From: Aminobacter carboxidus
Lineage (GTDB): Bacteria; Pseudomonadota; Alphaproteobacteria; Rhizobiales; Rhizobiaceae
DNA: 64,000 nt
Assembly (NCBI RefSeq): GCF_014863355.1
Contig: NZ_JACZEP010000009.1
Location: 93,230 to 157,229 of the forward strand
Reading direction: 5' to 3'
Shown: in pieces, positions 37,596-46,599 of the stretch
Position numbering within the stretch: position 1 is the stretch's first letter
How the letters are laid out: every line of letters begins with the position of its first letter
Notes under the pieces: generated by a model
The model's database searches: none
What the model saw: the letters and a program-made list of their open reading frames with translations, nothing else
Told to the model about the DNA's origin: nothing
Translations under genes and position numbers: made by a program

Positions 37596-38367
37596 CCAGC
37601 GCATCAAGGTCGAATTCGAAGGCCACATCGCCGTCATCACGGCGGCCCGGCCCGACAAGCTCAACGCCTTCGACATCGAGATGCTGAAGGCGCTGTCGGG
37701 GGCCTGCGACGAGGTCGAGGCCAATGCGGAGGTTCGCGTTGCAATCCTGACCGGCGAAGGCAAGGCGTTTTCAGCCGGCGGCGACATCAAGGCCTGGGGC
37801 GGCATGACGCCGAACGAGTTTGGCCACGCCTGGGTACGCTTCGGCCACCGCGTGTTCGAGCGGCTGGCGACTTTGCGCGTGCCGCTGGTTGCTGCCATCA
37901 ATGGCCATGCGCTGGGCGGCGGGTTGGAACTGGCCATTGCCGCCGACATCCGCATCGCCGAACGCCATGTAAAGATCGGCCTGCCCGAGACCGGGCTCGG
38001 CATGGTGCCGGGCTGGTCGGGCACGCAGCGGCTGGTGCGTCGTGCCGGAGCACAGGTGGTACGGCGCATGGCGCTGGGCGGCGAGATCTTTTCCGCCGAC
38101 GAAGCAGCTGTGCTCGGGCTGGTCGACAAGGTTGTCGAGACAGGCGAGGCGGTCGCAGCCGCGCGCGACTACGCCGCCCGGATCGCCGCTAGGGGGCCGG
38201 CGGCAGTCGAGGTCGCAAAACTGATGATCGCGACGGCGAGCGGTGAAGACAATGGCACTGCCGTCGAGGCGCTGGGCTCGATTCTCGTCGCCAAGACCGG
38301 GGACCTCAAGGAGGGGCTTGCCGCCTTCAGCGAGAAGCGTGCCGCCAAATTTGCAGGAGAATGGTGA
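37588..38367 (+). CDS. Enoyl-CoA hydratase/isomerase family protein
   Basis: 259 residues from the ATG at 37588, which overlaps the CoA-transferase end by 8 bp. The oxyanion-hole segment FSAGGDIKAWGG lies at 61-72. Both catalytic acids of true hydratases are present: E114 in GHALGGGLELAIAADI and E134 in GLPETGLGMVPGWSGTQRL. It probably hydrates an enoyl-CoA produced from the acid activated by the CoA-transferase. The stop overlaps the next ATG (TGATG). Confidence 0.92.
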   Translation: MADQRIKVEFEGHIAVITAARPDKLNAFDIEMLKALSGACDEVEANAEVRVAILTGEGKAFSAGGDIKAWGGMTPNEFGHAWVRFGHRVFERLATLRVPLVAAINGHALGGGLELAIAADIRIAERHVKIGLPETGLGMVPGWSGTQRLVRRAGAQVVRRMALGGEIFSADEAAVLGLVDKVVETGEAVAAARDYAARIAARGPAAVEVAKLMIATASGEDNGTAVEALGSILVAKTGDLKEGLAAFSEKRAAKFAGEW

Positions 38368-39887
38368 TGACGGTCCTGATGCGCCCCAAGCCGCTCGACG
38401 GCTTCAAGGTCCGCGAGTTCAAGATGCTGATCGACGGCAAATGGACAGCCGGTGCCGAAGGCAAGACGATCGAGCGCTCAAGCCCCGGACATGGTGCTGT
38501 GGTCAGCCGCTATCAGGCCGCGACGTCTGTCGATGCCGAGCGTGCCATTTCGTCGGCCCGCAAGGCCTTCGACGAGGGCCATTGGCCACGCATGACCGGT
38601 GCCGAGCGTTCGCTGATCCTGTTGCGTGCCGCTGACATGATCGCAGCCAGGGCAGACGAACTGGCCCTCCTCGACTGCATCGAGTCGGGCAAGCCGATCT
38701 CGCAGGCCAAGGGTGAATTGGGTGGTGCCGCCGACATCTGGCGCTATGCGGCAGCACTTGCGCGTGACCTGCATGGCGAGAGCTACAACACGCTGGGCGA
38801 CGGCACGCTGGGCGTGGTGCTGCGTGAGGCAGTGGGGGTCGTTTCGATCATCACGCCGTGGAATTTCCCGTTCCTGATCGTCAGCCAGAAGCTGCCCTTC
38901 GCGCTCGCCGCCGGCTGCACGGCCGTGGTCAAGCCGTCGGAGCTGACCTCAGGCTCGACGCTGGTGCTGGGCGAAATCCTTGAGGCCGCAGGCGTTCCCG
39001 CTGGTGTGGTCAACATCATCGTCGGCACCGGCCCTGAAGCCGGCGCGCCGCTGACCAGCCACCCCGACATCGACATGGTGTCGTTCACCGGCTCGACCGG
39101 CATCGGCCGTCTGACCATGGCGAATGCCGCGCAGACACTGAAGAAGGTGTCGCTGGAACTCGGCGGCAAGAACCCGCAGATCGTCTTCCCCGACGCCAAT
39201 CTCGACGATTTTGTCGATGCGGCGGTGTTCGGGGCCTATTTCAACGCCGGTGAATGCTGCAACGCCGGCTCGCGGCTGATCGTCCATCGCGACATCGTTG
39301 ACGACGTGACGGCGCGTGTCGCAGCCCTTGCGGCCAAGGTCAAGCTTGGCGATCCGCTCGACCCCGCAACGCAGGTTGGTGCTATCATCACGCCGCAGCA
39401 TCTTGCGAAGATCGTCAGTTACGTGAAAGGTGCGAGCGAGAGTGGCGCTGACGTCGCCATCGGCGGGTCTGCCGCCGATCTCGGCCTTGGCCAGTTCATG
39501 GAACCGACGATCCTGTCGTCGGTCGCCCCCGACATGGCGGTGGCGCGCGAGGAGGTGTTCGGACCGGTGCTTTCGGTGCTTGCCTTCGAGACCACTGACG
39601 AGGCGATCCGCATCGCCAATTCGATCGACTATGGCCTGTCGGCCGGTGTGTGGAGCCGCGACTTCGACACTTGCCTGACTGTCGGCCGTCGCGTCCGCGC
39701 CGGTACCATCTGGATGAACACCTTCATGGACGGCGCTTCCGAACTGCCGTTCGGCGGCTACCGCCAGTCGGGCATCGGCCGCGAACTCGGCCGCCATGCG
39801 GTGGAGGACTACACCGAGACCAAGACGCTCAACATGCATATCGGACCGCGCACGGGCCACTGGATGCCGAAGGAGGCACGGGCCTGA
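38367..39887 (+). CDS. Aldehyde dehydrogenase family protein
   Basis: 506 residues from the ATG at 38367, which overlaps the hydratase stop and has AGGAGA 6 bp upstream; an ATG at 38361 is an alternative. ALDH landmarks are ITPWNFPFLIVSQKLPFAL (162-180), general base E264 in SLELGGKNPQI and the catalytic cysteine at C297/C298 in FNAGECCNAGSR. It oxidises an aldehyde intermediate of the LacI-controlled pathway, NAD(P)-dependent. The substrate cannot be read from sequence; the NPQI/FNAGECC pattern places it with betaine/lactaldehyde-type ALDHs. Confidence 0.92.
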   Translation: MTVLMRPKPLDGFKVREFKMLIDGKWTAGAEGKTIERSSPGHGAVVSRYQAATSVDAERAISSARKAFDEGHWPRMTGAERSLILLRAADMIAARADELALLDCIESGKPISQAKGELGGAADIWRYAAALARDLHGESYNTLGDGTLGVVLREAVGVVSIITPWNFPFLIVSQKLPFALAAGCTAVVKPSELTSGSTLVLGEILEAAGVPAGVVNIIVGTGPEAGAPLTSHPDIDMVSFTGSTGIGRLTMANAAQTLKKVSLELGGKNPQIVFPDANLDDFVDAAVFGAYFNAGECCNAGSRLIVHRDIVDDVTARVAALAAKVKLGDPLDPATQVGAIITPQHLAKIVSYVKGASESGADVAIGGSAADLGLGQFMEPTILSSVAPDMAVAREEVFGPVLSVLAFETTDEAIRIANSIDYGLSAGVWSRDFDTCLTVGRRVRAGTIWMNTFMDGASELPFGGYRQSGIGRELGRHAVEDYTETKTLNMHIGPRTGHWMPKEARA

Positions 39888-39977
39888 GGCGGTAGGAGGA
39901 ATTCCCCGAGGCGGGGCCAAGGGGAACTTATGTCACGCAATGATGCGTGAGGAACTTGCAACCCGGGAGGAACTGGA

Positions 39978-41231
39978 ATGCGTAAGTTTTTGATGAGTAC
40001 GGCAGCTGTGGCGGCACTGTTTGCCGCGCCGATGCCGATGGCACATGCCGAAGACAGCGTGGAAGTGCTGCACTGGTGGACGTCGGGAGGTGAGGCAGCC
40101 GCACTCGACGTGCTGAAGAAGAACCTGGAAGGCCAGGGCGTGACCTGGAAAGACATGCCGGTTGCCGGCGGCGGCGGCGAAGCGGCGATGACCGCGCTGC
40201 GCGCCCGCGTCACCGCAGGCGATCCGCCCACCGCCGTGCAGGCGCTTGGCTTCGACATCACCGACTGGGCCAACCAGGGCGTCGTTGGCGATCTCGGCGA
40301 AGTCGCCGACAAGGAAGGCTGGGACAAGGTCATTCCGGCGGCACTGCAGGGCTTTGCCAAGCATGACGGCAAGTGGATCGCCGCACCTGTCAACGTGCAC
40401 TCGACCAACTGGGTCTGGATCTCCAAGAAGGCGCTCGATGCTGCCGGCGGCAAGGCACCGGAGACCTGGGACGAACTGGTCGCGGTTCTCGACAAGATGC
40501 AGGCCAACGGCATCACCCCGCTCGGCCATGGCGGCCAGGCCTGGCAGGATGCGACCATCTTCGACTCAGTCGTGCTTTCGCTCGGCACCGACTTCTACAA
40601 GTCGTCGATGATCGATCTCGATCCGGCGGCTCTGGGCGGCGACAAGATGGTCGAAGCCTTCGACCGCATGGCCAAGCTCAAGAGCTATGTCGACAAGGAC
40701 TTCTCCGGCCGCGACTGGAACCTTGCCTCGGCGATGGTCATCGAAGGCAAGGCCGGCATGCAGATGATGGGTGACTGGGCCAAGGGCGAGTTCCTCAAAG
40801 CTGGCCAGAAGCCGGGCACCGACTTCGTCTGCATCCGCTTCCCCGGCACGCAGGGTGCAGTGACCTTCAACTCCGACATGTTCATGATGTTCAAGGTCGG
40901 CGATGACAAGAAGAAGGCCCAGATGCAGATGGCGGCCGATATCGAGGATCCGGCGTTCCAGTCCTCGTTCAACGTAGTCAAGGGCTCGGTTCCTGCTCGT
41001 ACCGACGTGCCGGATACCGCGTTTGACGATTGCGGCAAGAAGGGCATCAAGGATCTGGCGGAAGCCAGCACCGGCGGCAAGCTGTTCGGCTCGATGGCCC
41101 ATGGCTATGCCGCGCCGGCTGCTGTGAAGAACGCGCTCTATGACGTGGTGACACGCCACTTCAACGGCGAGATCGACTCCAAGGCCGCCGCCAAGGCGCT
41201 GGTCGAGGCCGTCGCTGCCGCTAAGGGGTGA
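39978..41231 (+). CDS. Sugar ABC transporter substrate-binding protein (glucose/mannose type)
   Basis: 417 residues with a Sec signal peptide ([19 protein letters not shown], cleavage after HAE at about 25). The mature start [30 protein letters not shown], the [21 protein letters not shown] block, [32 protein letters not shown] and the [12 protein letters not shown] segment match the glucose/mannose-binding CUT1 family (GtsA-like). GGGAGGAACTGG precedes the ATG. It is followed by two permeases and an ATPase in order. The true ligand may be a glucose-like sugar or a sugar derivative, because no sugar kinase is present. Confidence 0.9.
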   Translation: MRKFLMSTAAVAALFAAPMPMAHAEDSVEVLHWWTSGGEAAALDVLKKNLEGQGVTWKDMPVAGGGGEAAMTALRARVTAGDPPTAVQALGFDITDWANQGVVGDLGEVADKEGWDKVIPAALQGFAKHDGKWIAAPVNVHSTNWVWISKKALDAAGGKAPETWDELVAVLDKMQANGITPLGHGGQAWQDATIFDSVVLSLGTDFYKSSMIDLDPAALGGDKMVEAFDRMAKLKSYVDKDFSGRDWNLASAMVIEGKAGMQMMGDWAKGEFLKAGQKPGTDFVCIRFPGTQGAVTFNSDMFMMFKVGDDKKKAQMQMAADIEDPAFQSSFNVVKGSVPARTDVPDTAFDDCGKKGIKDLAEASTGGKLFGSMAHGYAAPAAVKNALYDVVTRHFNGEIDSKAAAKALVEAVAAAKG

Positions 41232-41235
41232 GACG

Positions 41236-41320
41236 CCGGTTTGCGCTGCAAATCCATCGTGCCGGTGGCACGATGGAAGGCGGCGAACGCCGGGGAGCTG
41301 CATAGCAGCGGGGTCACGGC
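41236..41320. repeat. Dispersed composite repeat (copy 2)
   Basis: It aligns over its length with 32256-32348. The hairpin CCATCGTGCC-GGT-GGCACGATGG (41254-41276) keeps the same loop as copy 1 but exchanges three base pairs on both arms. It fills most of the 164-bp gap between the binding-protein and permease genes. Confidence 0.75.
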
Positions 41321-41395
41321 AAGCCCTTCACTGAACTTCATGCCCCGGCTCCGGCCGGGGCACCCCCTGACCTGACAACCCCAGAGGCTGGACAC

Positions 41396-42313
41396 ATGGC
41401 CGATCTCACGACGACCGCACCCCGCGCGGTAACGAACCCGCGCGCGACGCTGCAGGACCTTCTGCCAAAGCTCGTGTTGGCGCCGAGCTTCGCGTTGATC
41501 CTCATCTTCGTTTACGGCTTCATCATCTTCACGGCCTTCCTGTCGTTTTCCGGCTCGAAGCTGCTGCCCGATTTTTCGACCTGGGTCGGCTTCGGCAATT
41601 ATGTCAGGCTGTTCAATCATCCGAACTGGATCACCGCGCTGAAGAACCTCGCGATCTTCTCGGTGCTCTACATCGTCATCTGCAGTTTCATCGGCCTGGC
41701 GCTTGCCATCTTCCTCGACCAGAAGATCCGCGGCGAGGGCGTGCTACGGCCGATCTATCTCTACCCGATGGCGCTGTCCTTCATCGTCACCGGCGTCGCC
41801 TGGAAATGGTTCCTCGATCCCGGCATCGGCCTTGAGCATGTGATGCAGACCTGGGGCTGGGAGAGCTTCTCGTTCCGCTGGATCAAGGAAGGCCAGATGG
41901 CGATCTACACCATCGTCATTGCCGCGGTCTGGCAGTCGTCGGGCTTCGTCATGGCAATGTTCCTGGCCGGCTTGCGCGGCGTCGACAACGAGATCATCAA
42001 GGCGGCCCAGATCGACGGCGCCTCGACGCTGACGATCTACCGCCGGATCATCATCCCACTGATGCGGCCGGTGTTCCTGTCGGCCTTCGTCGTGCTCGCC
42101 CACCTTGCCATCAAGTCCTACGACCTTGTCGTGGCGATGACCGACGGCGGGCCCGGCACTGCGACCTGGACGCCGGCGCTGTTCATGCAGAAATTCACTT
42201 TCGGCCGCAACGAAATGGGCATGGGTGCCGCCTCGGCGATCATCATGATGATGATGATCTTCACCATCATCGTGCCCTATCTCTACTCCGAGCTCGGGGG
42301 GAAGAAGAAATGA
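41396..42313 (+). CDS. Sugar ABC transporter permease (first; GtsB-like)
   Basis: 305 residues, six helices, the first being PKLVLAPSFALILIFVYGFIIFTAFLSF (about 24-51). The EAA loop is IIKAAQIDGASTLTIYRRIIIPLMRPVFLSAF (about 202-233). GGPGTATWTPALFMQKFTFGRNEMGMGAAS is typical of glucose-type CUT1 permeases. Its stop overlaps the next permease by 4 bp. It forms the channel with that protein and is energised by the ATPase at 43196. Confidence 0.93.
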   Translation: MADLTTTAPRAVTNPRATLQDLLPKLVLAPSFALILIFVYGFIIFTAFLSFSGSKLLPDFSTWVGFGNYVRLFNHPNWITALKNLAIFSVLYIVICSFIGLALAIFLDQKIRGEGVLRPIYLYPMALSFIVTGVAWKWFLDPGIGLEHVMQTWGWESFSFRWIKEGQMAIYTIVIAAVWQSSGFVMAMFLAGLRGVDNEIIKAAQIDGASTLTIYRRIIIPLMRPVFLSAFVVLAHLAIKSYDLVVAMTDGGPGTATWTPALFMQKFTFGRNEMGMGAASAIIMMMMIFTIIVPYLYSELGGKKK

Positions 42314-43191
42314 GTGCCGTTTCCCAGGACGTCGCCACCCGCAACAGCATCTTCACCCGCGCCATCATCTATGTCGTGCTGATCCTGTTTGCGATCTACT
42401 ACCTCCTGCCGCTCTACGTCATGGTGGTGAATTCGCTGAAGCCGCTCGACGAGATCCGGCAAGGCAACATGCTGGCGCTGCCGCAGCAATGGACGATAGC
42501 ACCGTGGCTGTCGGCCTGGTCGACGGCGCAGATCGGCGTGCAGCCGGTCGGATTGAAGCCCTATTTCATCAATTCGATGATGATGGTGGTGCCCGCGGTC
42601 GCCATTTCGACCATGCTCGGCGCGCTCAACGGCTATGTTCTGACCAAGTGGCGCTTCAAGGGCGACAACATCGTCTTCGGCCTGATGCTGCTCGCCTGCT
42701 TCATCCCGTTCCAGATCGTGTTGATCCCGTCGGCGCGCATCCTCGGCATGACCGGGCTTGCCGGCACCATTACCGGGCTGGTGCTGATCCATGCCATCTA
42801 CGGCCTCGGCTTCACCACGCTGTTTTTCCGCAATTATTACGAGGCGTTCCCGACCGAACTGATCCGGGCAGCGCAGATCGACGGCGCCAGCTTCTTCCAG
42901 ATATTCCGCCGCATCCTGTTGCCGTCGTCGGGGCCGATCATCGTCGTCACCGTCATCTGGCAGTTCACCAACATCTGGAACGACTTCCTGTTCGGCTCGT
43001 CGTTTTCGGGCTTCAATTCGATCCCGCTGACGGTGGCGCTGAACAACCTCGTCAATTCATCGACCGGCGTGAAGGAATACAACGTGCATTTCGCCGGCGC
43101 GATCCTCGCCGCGCTGCCCACCCTCATCGTCTACATCGTCTCCGGACGCTATTTCGTGCGCGGCCTGATGGCCGGCGCGGTCAAGGGGTAA
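42310..43191 (+). CDS. Sugar ABC transporter permease (second; GtsC-like)
   Basis: 293 residues, six helices, starting with TRAIIYVVLILFAIYYLLPLYVMVVNSL. The EAA loop is LIRAAQIDGASFFQIFRRILLPSSGPIIVVTV (about 184-215). The last helix is LAALPTLIVYIVSGRYFVRGLMAGAVKG, the usual MalG-like ending. It is coupled to the first permease by an ATGA overlap and lies 4 bp before the ATPase gene. Confidence 0.93.
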   Translation: MSAVSQDVATRNSIFTRAIIYVVLILFAIYYLLPLYVMVVNSLKPLDEIRQGNMLALPQQWTIAPWLSAWSTAQIGVQPVGLKPYFINSMMMVVPAVAISTMLGALNGYVLTKWRFKGDNIVFGLMLLACFIPFQIVLIPSARILGMTGLAGTITGLVLIHAIYGLGFTTLFFRNYYEAFPTELIRAAQIDGASFFQIFRRILLPSSGPIIVVTVIWQFTNIWNDFLFGSSFSGFNSIPLTVALNNLVNSSTGVKEYNVHFAGAILAALPTLIVYIVSGRYFVRGLMAGAVKG

Positions 43192-43195
43192 GCCC

Positions 43196-44311
43196 ATGTC
43201 GTTTCTCAAGATCAGCAATCTCTACAAGAACTACGGTCAGGTTGAGATCCTCAAGGACATCAACATCGAGATCGACAAGGGCGGTTTCCTGGTGCTCGTC
43301 GGGCCTTCCGGCTGCGGCAAGTCCACGCTGCTCAACACCATTGCCGGGCTTGAGCCGATCACCTCGGGCGAGATCTCCATCAACGGCAACTCGGTGGCCG
43401 GGCTGCATCCGTCAAAGCGCGACATCGCCATGGTGTTCCAGTCCTACGCGCTCTACCCGAACATGACGGTGGCCGGAAACATAGCGTTTGGCATGGAAAT
43501 CCGCGGTGTGCCCAAGGACGAGCGCGAAAAGGCGATCAAGCAGGTGTCCGACATCCTGCAGATCGGCCATCTGCTCGACCGCAAGCCGAGCCAGCTATCC
43601 GGCGGCCAGCGCCAGCGTGTTGCCATGGGGCGGGCGCTGGTGCGCAATCCGCAGGTCTTCCTGTTCGACGAGCCGCTGTCCAACTTGGACGCCAAGCTGC
43701 GCGTCGACATGCGTACCGAGATCAAGCGCCTGCACCAGCGCATGAAGACGACCATCGTCTATGTCACCCACGACCAGATCGAGGCGATGACGCTAGCCTC
43801 CAAGATCGCCGTGCTCAAGGACGGCATGCTGCAGCAGTTCGGTACGCCGGCCGAGATCTACAACAGCCCGGCCAACATGTTCGTGGCCGACTTCATGGGC
43901 TCGCCGGCGATGAACCTGTTGACCGCGCGTCTCGAAGGCGGCGAAGGCGGACTCAACGTCGTGCTCGAAAGGCCGGGCGAGCAGCCGCTGGCGCTGCCGA
44001 TCAAGAATGCCAATGGTGCGCTCGGTGTTTATTCGGGCAAGGAGATTATCTTCGGTGTCCGTCCGGAAGCACTGACTGACCCTGACGGTGCCGACCGCAA
44101 CGCAAAGTCGATCGCGGAAGGCGAATGCCTGATCGAGGTGGTCGAGCCGGCGGGTTCCGACACCTTCGCGGTGACCAAGCTCGGCGGCAAGGAGGTGGTG
44201 GCGCGGCTGCGCGCCGATGCCGCCATCCATGCCGGCCAGAAGACGAAGCTCGCCTTCAATCTCGACAAGGCGGTGTTCTTCGACCCCAAGAGCCAGCTGC
44301 GCATCGCCTGA
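43196..44311 (+). CDS. Sugar ABC transporter ATP-binding protein (UgpC/MalK-like)
   Basis: 371 residues. Walker A GPSGCGKST (about 37-45), Q-loop MVFQSYALYPNMTV, signature LSGGQRQRVAMGRALVR (about 135), Walker B VFLFDEPLSNLDAKLR and switch region YVTHDQIEAMTLASKIAV are intact. The C-terminal regulatory OB/TOBE region (about 240-371) includes GVRPEAL. It energises the permeases at 41396-43191. The GMC oxidoreductase gene starts 1 bp after its stop, so metabolism and uptake share one transcript. Confidence 0.94.
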   Translation: MSFLKISNLYKNYGQVEILKDINIEIDKGGFLVLVGPSGCGKSTLLNTIAGLEPITSGEISINGNSVAGLHPSKRDIAMVFQSYALYPNMTVAGNIAFGMEIRGVPKDEREKAIKQVSDILQIGHLLDRKPSQLSGGQRQRVAMGRALVRNPQVFLFDEPLSNLDAKLRVDMRTEIKRLHQRMKTTIVYVTHDQIEAMTLASKIAVLKDGMLQQFGTPAEIYNSPANMFVADFMGSPAMNLLTARLEGGEGGLNVVLERPGEQPLALPIKNANGALGVYSGKEIIFGVRPEALTDPDGADRNAKSIAEGECLIEVVEPAGSDTFAVTKLGGKEVVARLRADAAIHAGQKTKLAFNLDKAVFFDPKSQLRIA

Positions 44312-44312
44312 C

Positions 44313-45818
44313 ATGTCCGGACAGCCTGACATCGTCATCATCGGTTCGGGTGTCGGCGGCGCGACTGTCGCTGCCGGCCTCGCCGCAACCGGTGCCGAAA
44401 TCCTGATCCTGGAGACCGGCGGCCACATCGAGGACCGGCCGGAGAACCGCGACCAGCGCGCCATCTTCCAGCGCGGCCACTTCCGGCCTGACGAGACCTG
44501 GTACGAGGCCGACGGCACCGGCTTCAACCCCGGCAACTACTACAATGTCGGCGGCAACTCGAAGTTCTACGGTGCCGTGCTGACGCGCTATCGCCGCGAG
44601 GATTTTGCCGAGATGCAGCATCTCGACGGCGTGTCGCCGGCATGGCCGATCGCCTATGAGGAACTGGAACCTTGGTATGGGCTTGCCGAGGACCTGTACC
44701 AGGTGCGCGGCGCATTGGGTGAAGACCCGACCGAGCCGACGCACTCGAAGCCTTACGGCCTGAAGCCGGTTGCCGACGAACCGGCTGTTGCCAAAGTGCG
44801 GGCGCGTCTCAAGGCCAAGGGGGTACATCCCTTTTCGCTGCCGCTGGGGGTCGACATCGAGCGCTGGCTGGCCAAGGGCAAGACGCCGTGGGATGCGCAT
44901 CCCAACAGCTTCGATGGCAAGATGGACGCCGAGACGGCAGCCCTGGCGTCGGCGCTGAAGCACGACAACGTCAAGCTGCAGACCGGCTCGCGGGTGACGC
45001 GGCTGGAGACCGGACCGGACGGGCGTATCGTTGCGGTTCACTATGTGCGCAACGGCGAGGCCGCGGTGCTGAAGCCCAAGCTGGTGATCCTGTCGGCGGG
45101 GGCTGTGCAGTCGGCGGTGCTTCTGCTGCGCTCGGCCAATGACAGCAATCCCAACGGGCTCGCCAACAGGTCCGACCAACTCGGCCGCAACTTCATGAAC
45201 CACAACTCGACGGCTGTCATCGCCATGAGCCCGTGGTTCCGCAACGACTCGGTCTATCAGAAGAGCTTCGGCTTCAACGATTTCTATCTCTCCGACGGCG
45301 AGGGCGGCCCGCCGCTCGGCAATGTGCAACTGCTCGGTCGCATCTCGGGCACGATCTTGAAGGGGGCCATGCCTTCGGTGCCGGAATGGCTGCTCAACCT
45401 GACGACGGCGCATTCGATCGACTTCTACGCCATGAGCGAGGACCTGCCGTCGCCGGAAAGCCGGGTCACGGTCGACGGCGAGCGCATCGTGCTGAAATGG
45501 GTGCGCAGCAACTGGCAGGCGCATGAGCGGCTGGTGGCCAAGCTCAAGCAGGTGCTGCGCAGCGCGGGCTTTCCGCTCGTGGTGTCGCGTGCCTTCGACA
45601 AGCGCACGCCCTCGCATCAGTGCGGCACGGTGCGGATGGGCACTGACCCCAAGGACGCGCCGCTCGACGTCTTCTGTCGCGCCTTCGATCATCCCAACCT
45701 GTTCGTCGTCGACGCGAGCTTCCTGCCGACCTCGGCGGCGGTCAATCCGGCACTGACCATCGCCGCCCAGGCGTTGCGGGTCGCCGACCACATCGCTGAA
45801 AAGGATCTGGCGGCATGA
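44313..45818 (+). CDS. GMC-family FAD-dependent oxidoreductase
   Basis: 501 residues from the ATG at 44313. The FAD-binding DIVIIGSGVGGATVAAGLAA is at residues 6-25 and ILETGGH follows. GNYYNVGGNSKFYGAVLTRYR is the GMC signature region. The C terminus has the active-site HQCGTVRMG and the closing VNPALTIAAQALRVADHI. Its short substrate domain resembles sugar- or polyol-oxidising GMC enzymes (gluconate- or glucoside-dehydrogenase-like) rather than choline dehydrogenase. No small or cytochrome partner subunit is encoded beside it and no signal peptide is seen. It probably oxidises the transported sugar-like compound in the cytoplasm. Confidence 0.88.
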   Translation: MSGQPDIVIIGSGVGGATVAAGLAATGAEILILETGGHIEDRPENRDQRAIFQRGHFRPDETWYEADGTGFNPGNYYNVGGNSKFYGAVLTRYRREDFAEMQHLDGVSPAWPIAYEELEPWYGLAEDLYQVRGALGEDPTEPTHSKPYGLKPVADEPAVAKVRARLKAKGVHPFSLPLGVDIERWLAKGKTPWDAHPNSFDGKMDAETAALASALKHDNVKLQTGSRVTRLETGPDGRIVAVHYVRNGEAAVLKPKLVILSAGAVQSAVLLLRSANDSNPNGLANRSDQLGRNFMNHNSTAVIAMSPWFRNDSVYQKSFGFNDFYLSDGEGGPPLGNVQLLGRISGTILKGAMPSVPEWLLNLTTAHSIDFYAMSEDLPSPESRVTVDGERIVLKWVRSNWQAHERLVAKLKQVLRSAGFPLVVSRAFDKRTPSHQCGTVRMGTDPKDAPLDVFCRAFDHPNLFVVDASFLPTSAAVNPALTIAAQALRVADHIAEKDLAA

Positions 45819-46591
45819 AAGGGCAGGCAAAACCTGTGGCGCTGGTAACGGGCGCGCGCCGCGGCATCGGCCTTGCGGTCGCCGAGGCGCTGGCCAGGGC
45901 CGGCTTCGACCTTGCGATTACTGACCGAGAAGCAGATGCGTCCTCGGACGAGGCGGTCTCGGCCCTGGAAAAACATGGCGCGCGCGTGCTGTTCGTCGCC
46001 TCCGACCTCGCCGATCTCGACGGCCATGCCGGAACTGTCGAGACGATCGTCGGGCACTACGGGCGGATCGATTGCCTGGTCAACAACGCCGGCGTCGCGG
46101 CCAAGGTGCGCGGCGACTTCCTCGAGCTCACGCCCGAGAATTTCAATGCCATCATGGCGGTTAATCTGCGCGGCACGGTGTTCTTCACCCAGGCGGTGCT
46201 GCGGGCCATGCTCGTCGCCCCACCTACATTGCATCCGCGCTCGGTGATCAACATCACCTCGATCTCGGCCGAGATGAGCTCGCCCGATCGGCTCGACTAT
46301 TGCATGTCGAAAGCCGGGCTCGCCGCCTTCACGCAAGGGTTGACGCTGCGGCTCGCCGGCACCGGCATCGACGTGTTCGAGATCAGGCCCGGCATCATCC
46401 GCTCCGACATGACGGCCAAGGTTTCGGAAAAATACGACCGGCTGATCGCCGATGGGCTCGTTCCGATCAAACGCTGGGGCGAGCCCGACGACATCGGCCG
46501 CATCGCGGCAGCACTTGCCGGCGGCGGCTTCGGCTTCGCCACCGGTTCCATCATCAGGGCCGACGGTGCGCTGTCGGTCGCGCGACTTTGA
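45815..46591 (+). CDS. SDR-family NAD(P)-dependent oxidoreductase
   Basis: 258 residues. The glycine motif TGARRGIG lies at 12-19, NNAG at 90-93, catalytic S149 in NITSISAEM and Y162/K166 in DYCMSKAG: a complete classical SDR set. The start overlaps the GMC stop by 4 bp (ATGA). It is labelled 3-ketoacyl-ACP-reductase-like by pattern, but in this setting it more likely acts on a sugar-derived ketone or alcohol. The downstream GMC gene begins 8 bp later. Confidence 0.92.
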   Translation: MKGQAKPVALVTGARRGIGLAVAEALARAGFDLAITDREADASSDEAVSALEKHGARVLFVASDLADLDGHAGTVETIVGHYGRIDCLVNNAGVAAKVRGDFLELTPENFNAIMAVNLRGTVFFTQAVLRAMLVAPPTLHPRSVINITSISAEMSSPDRLDYCMSKAGLAAFTQGLTLRLAGTGIDVFEIRPGIIRSDMTAKVSEKYDRLIADGLVPIKRWGEPDDIGRIAAALAGGGFGFATGSIIRADGALSVARL

Positions 46592-46599
46592 GATCAGAG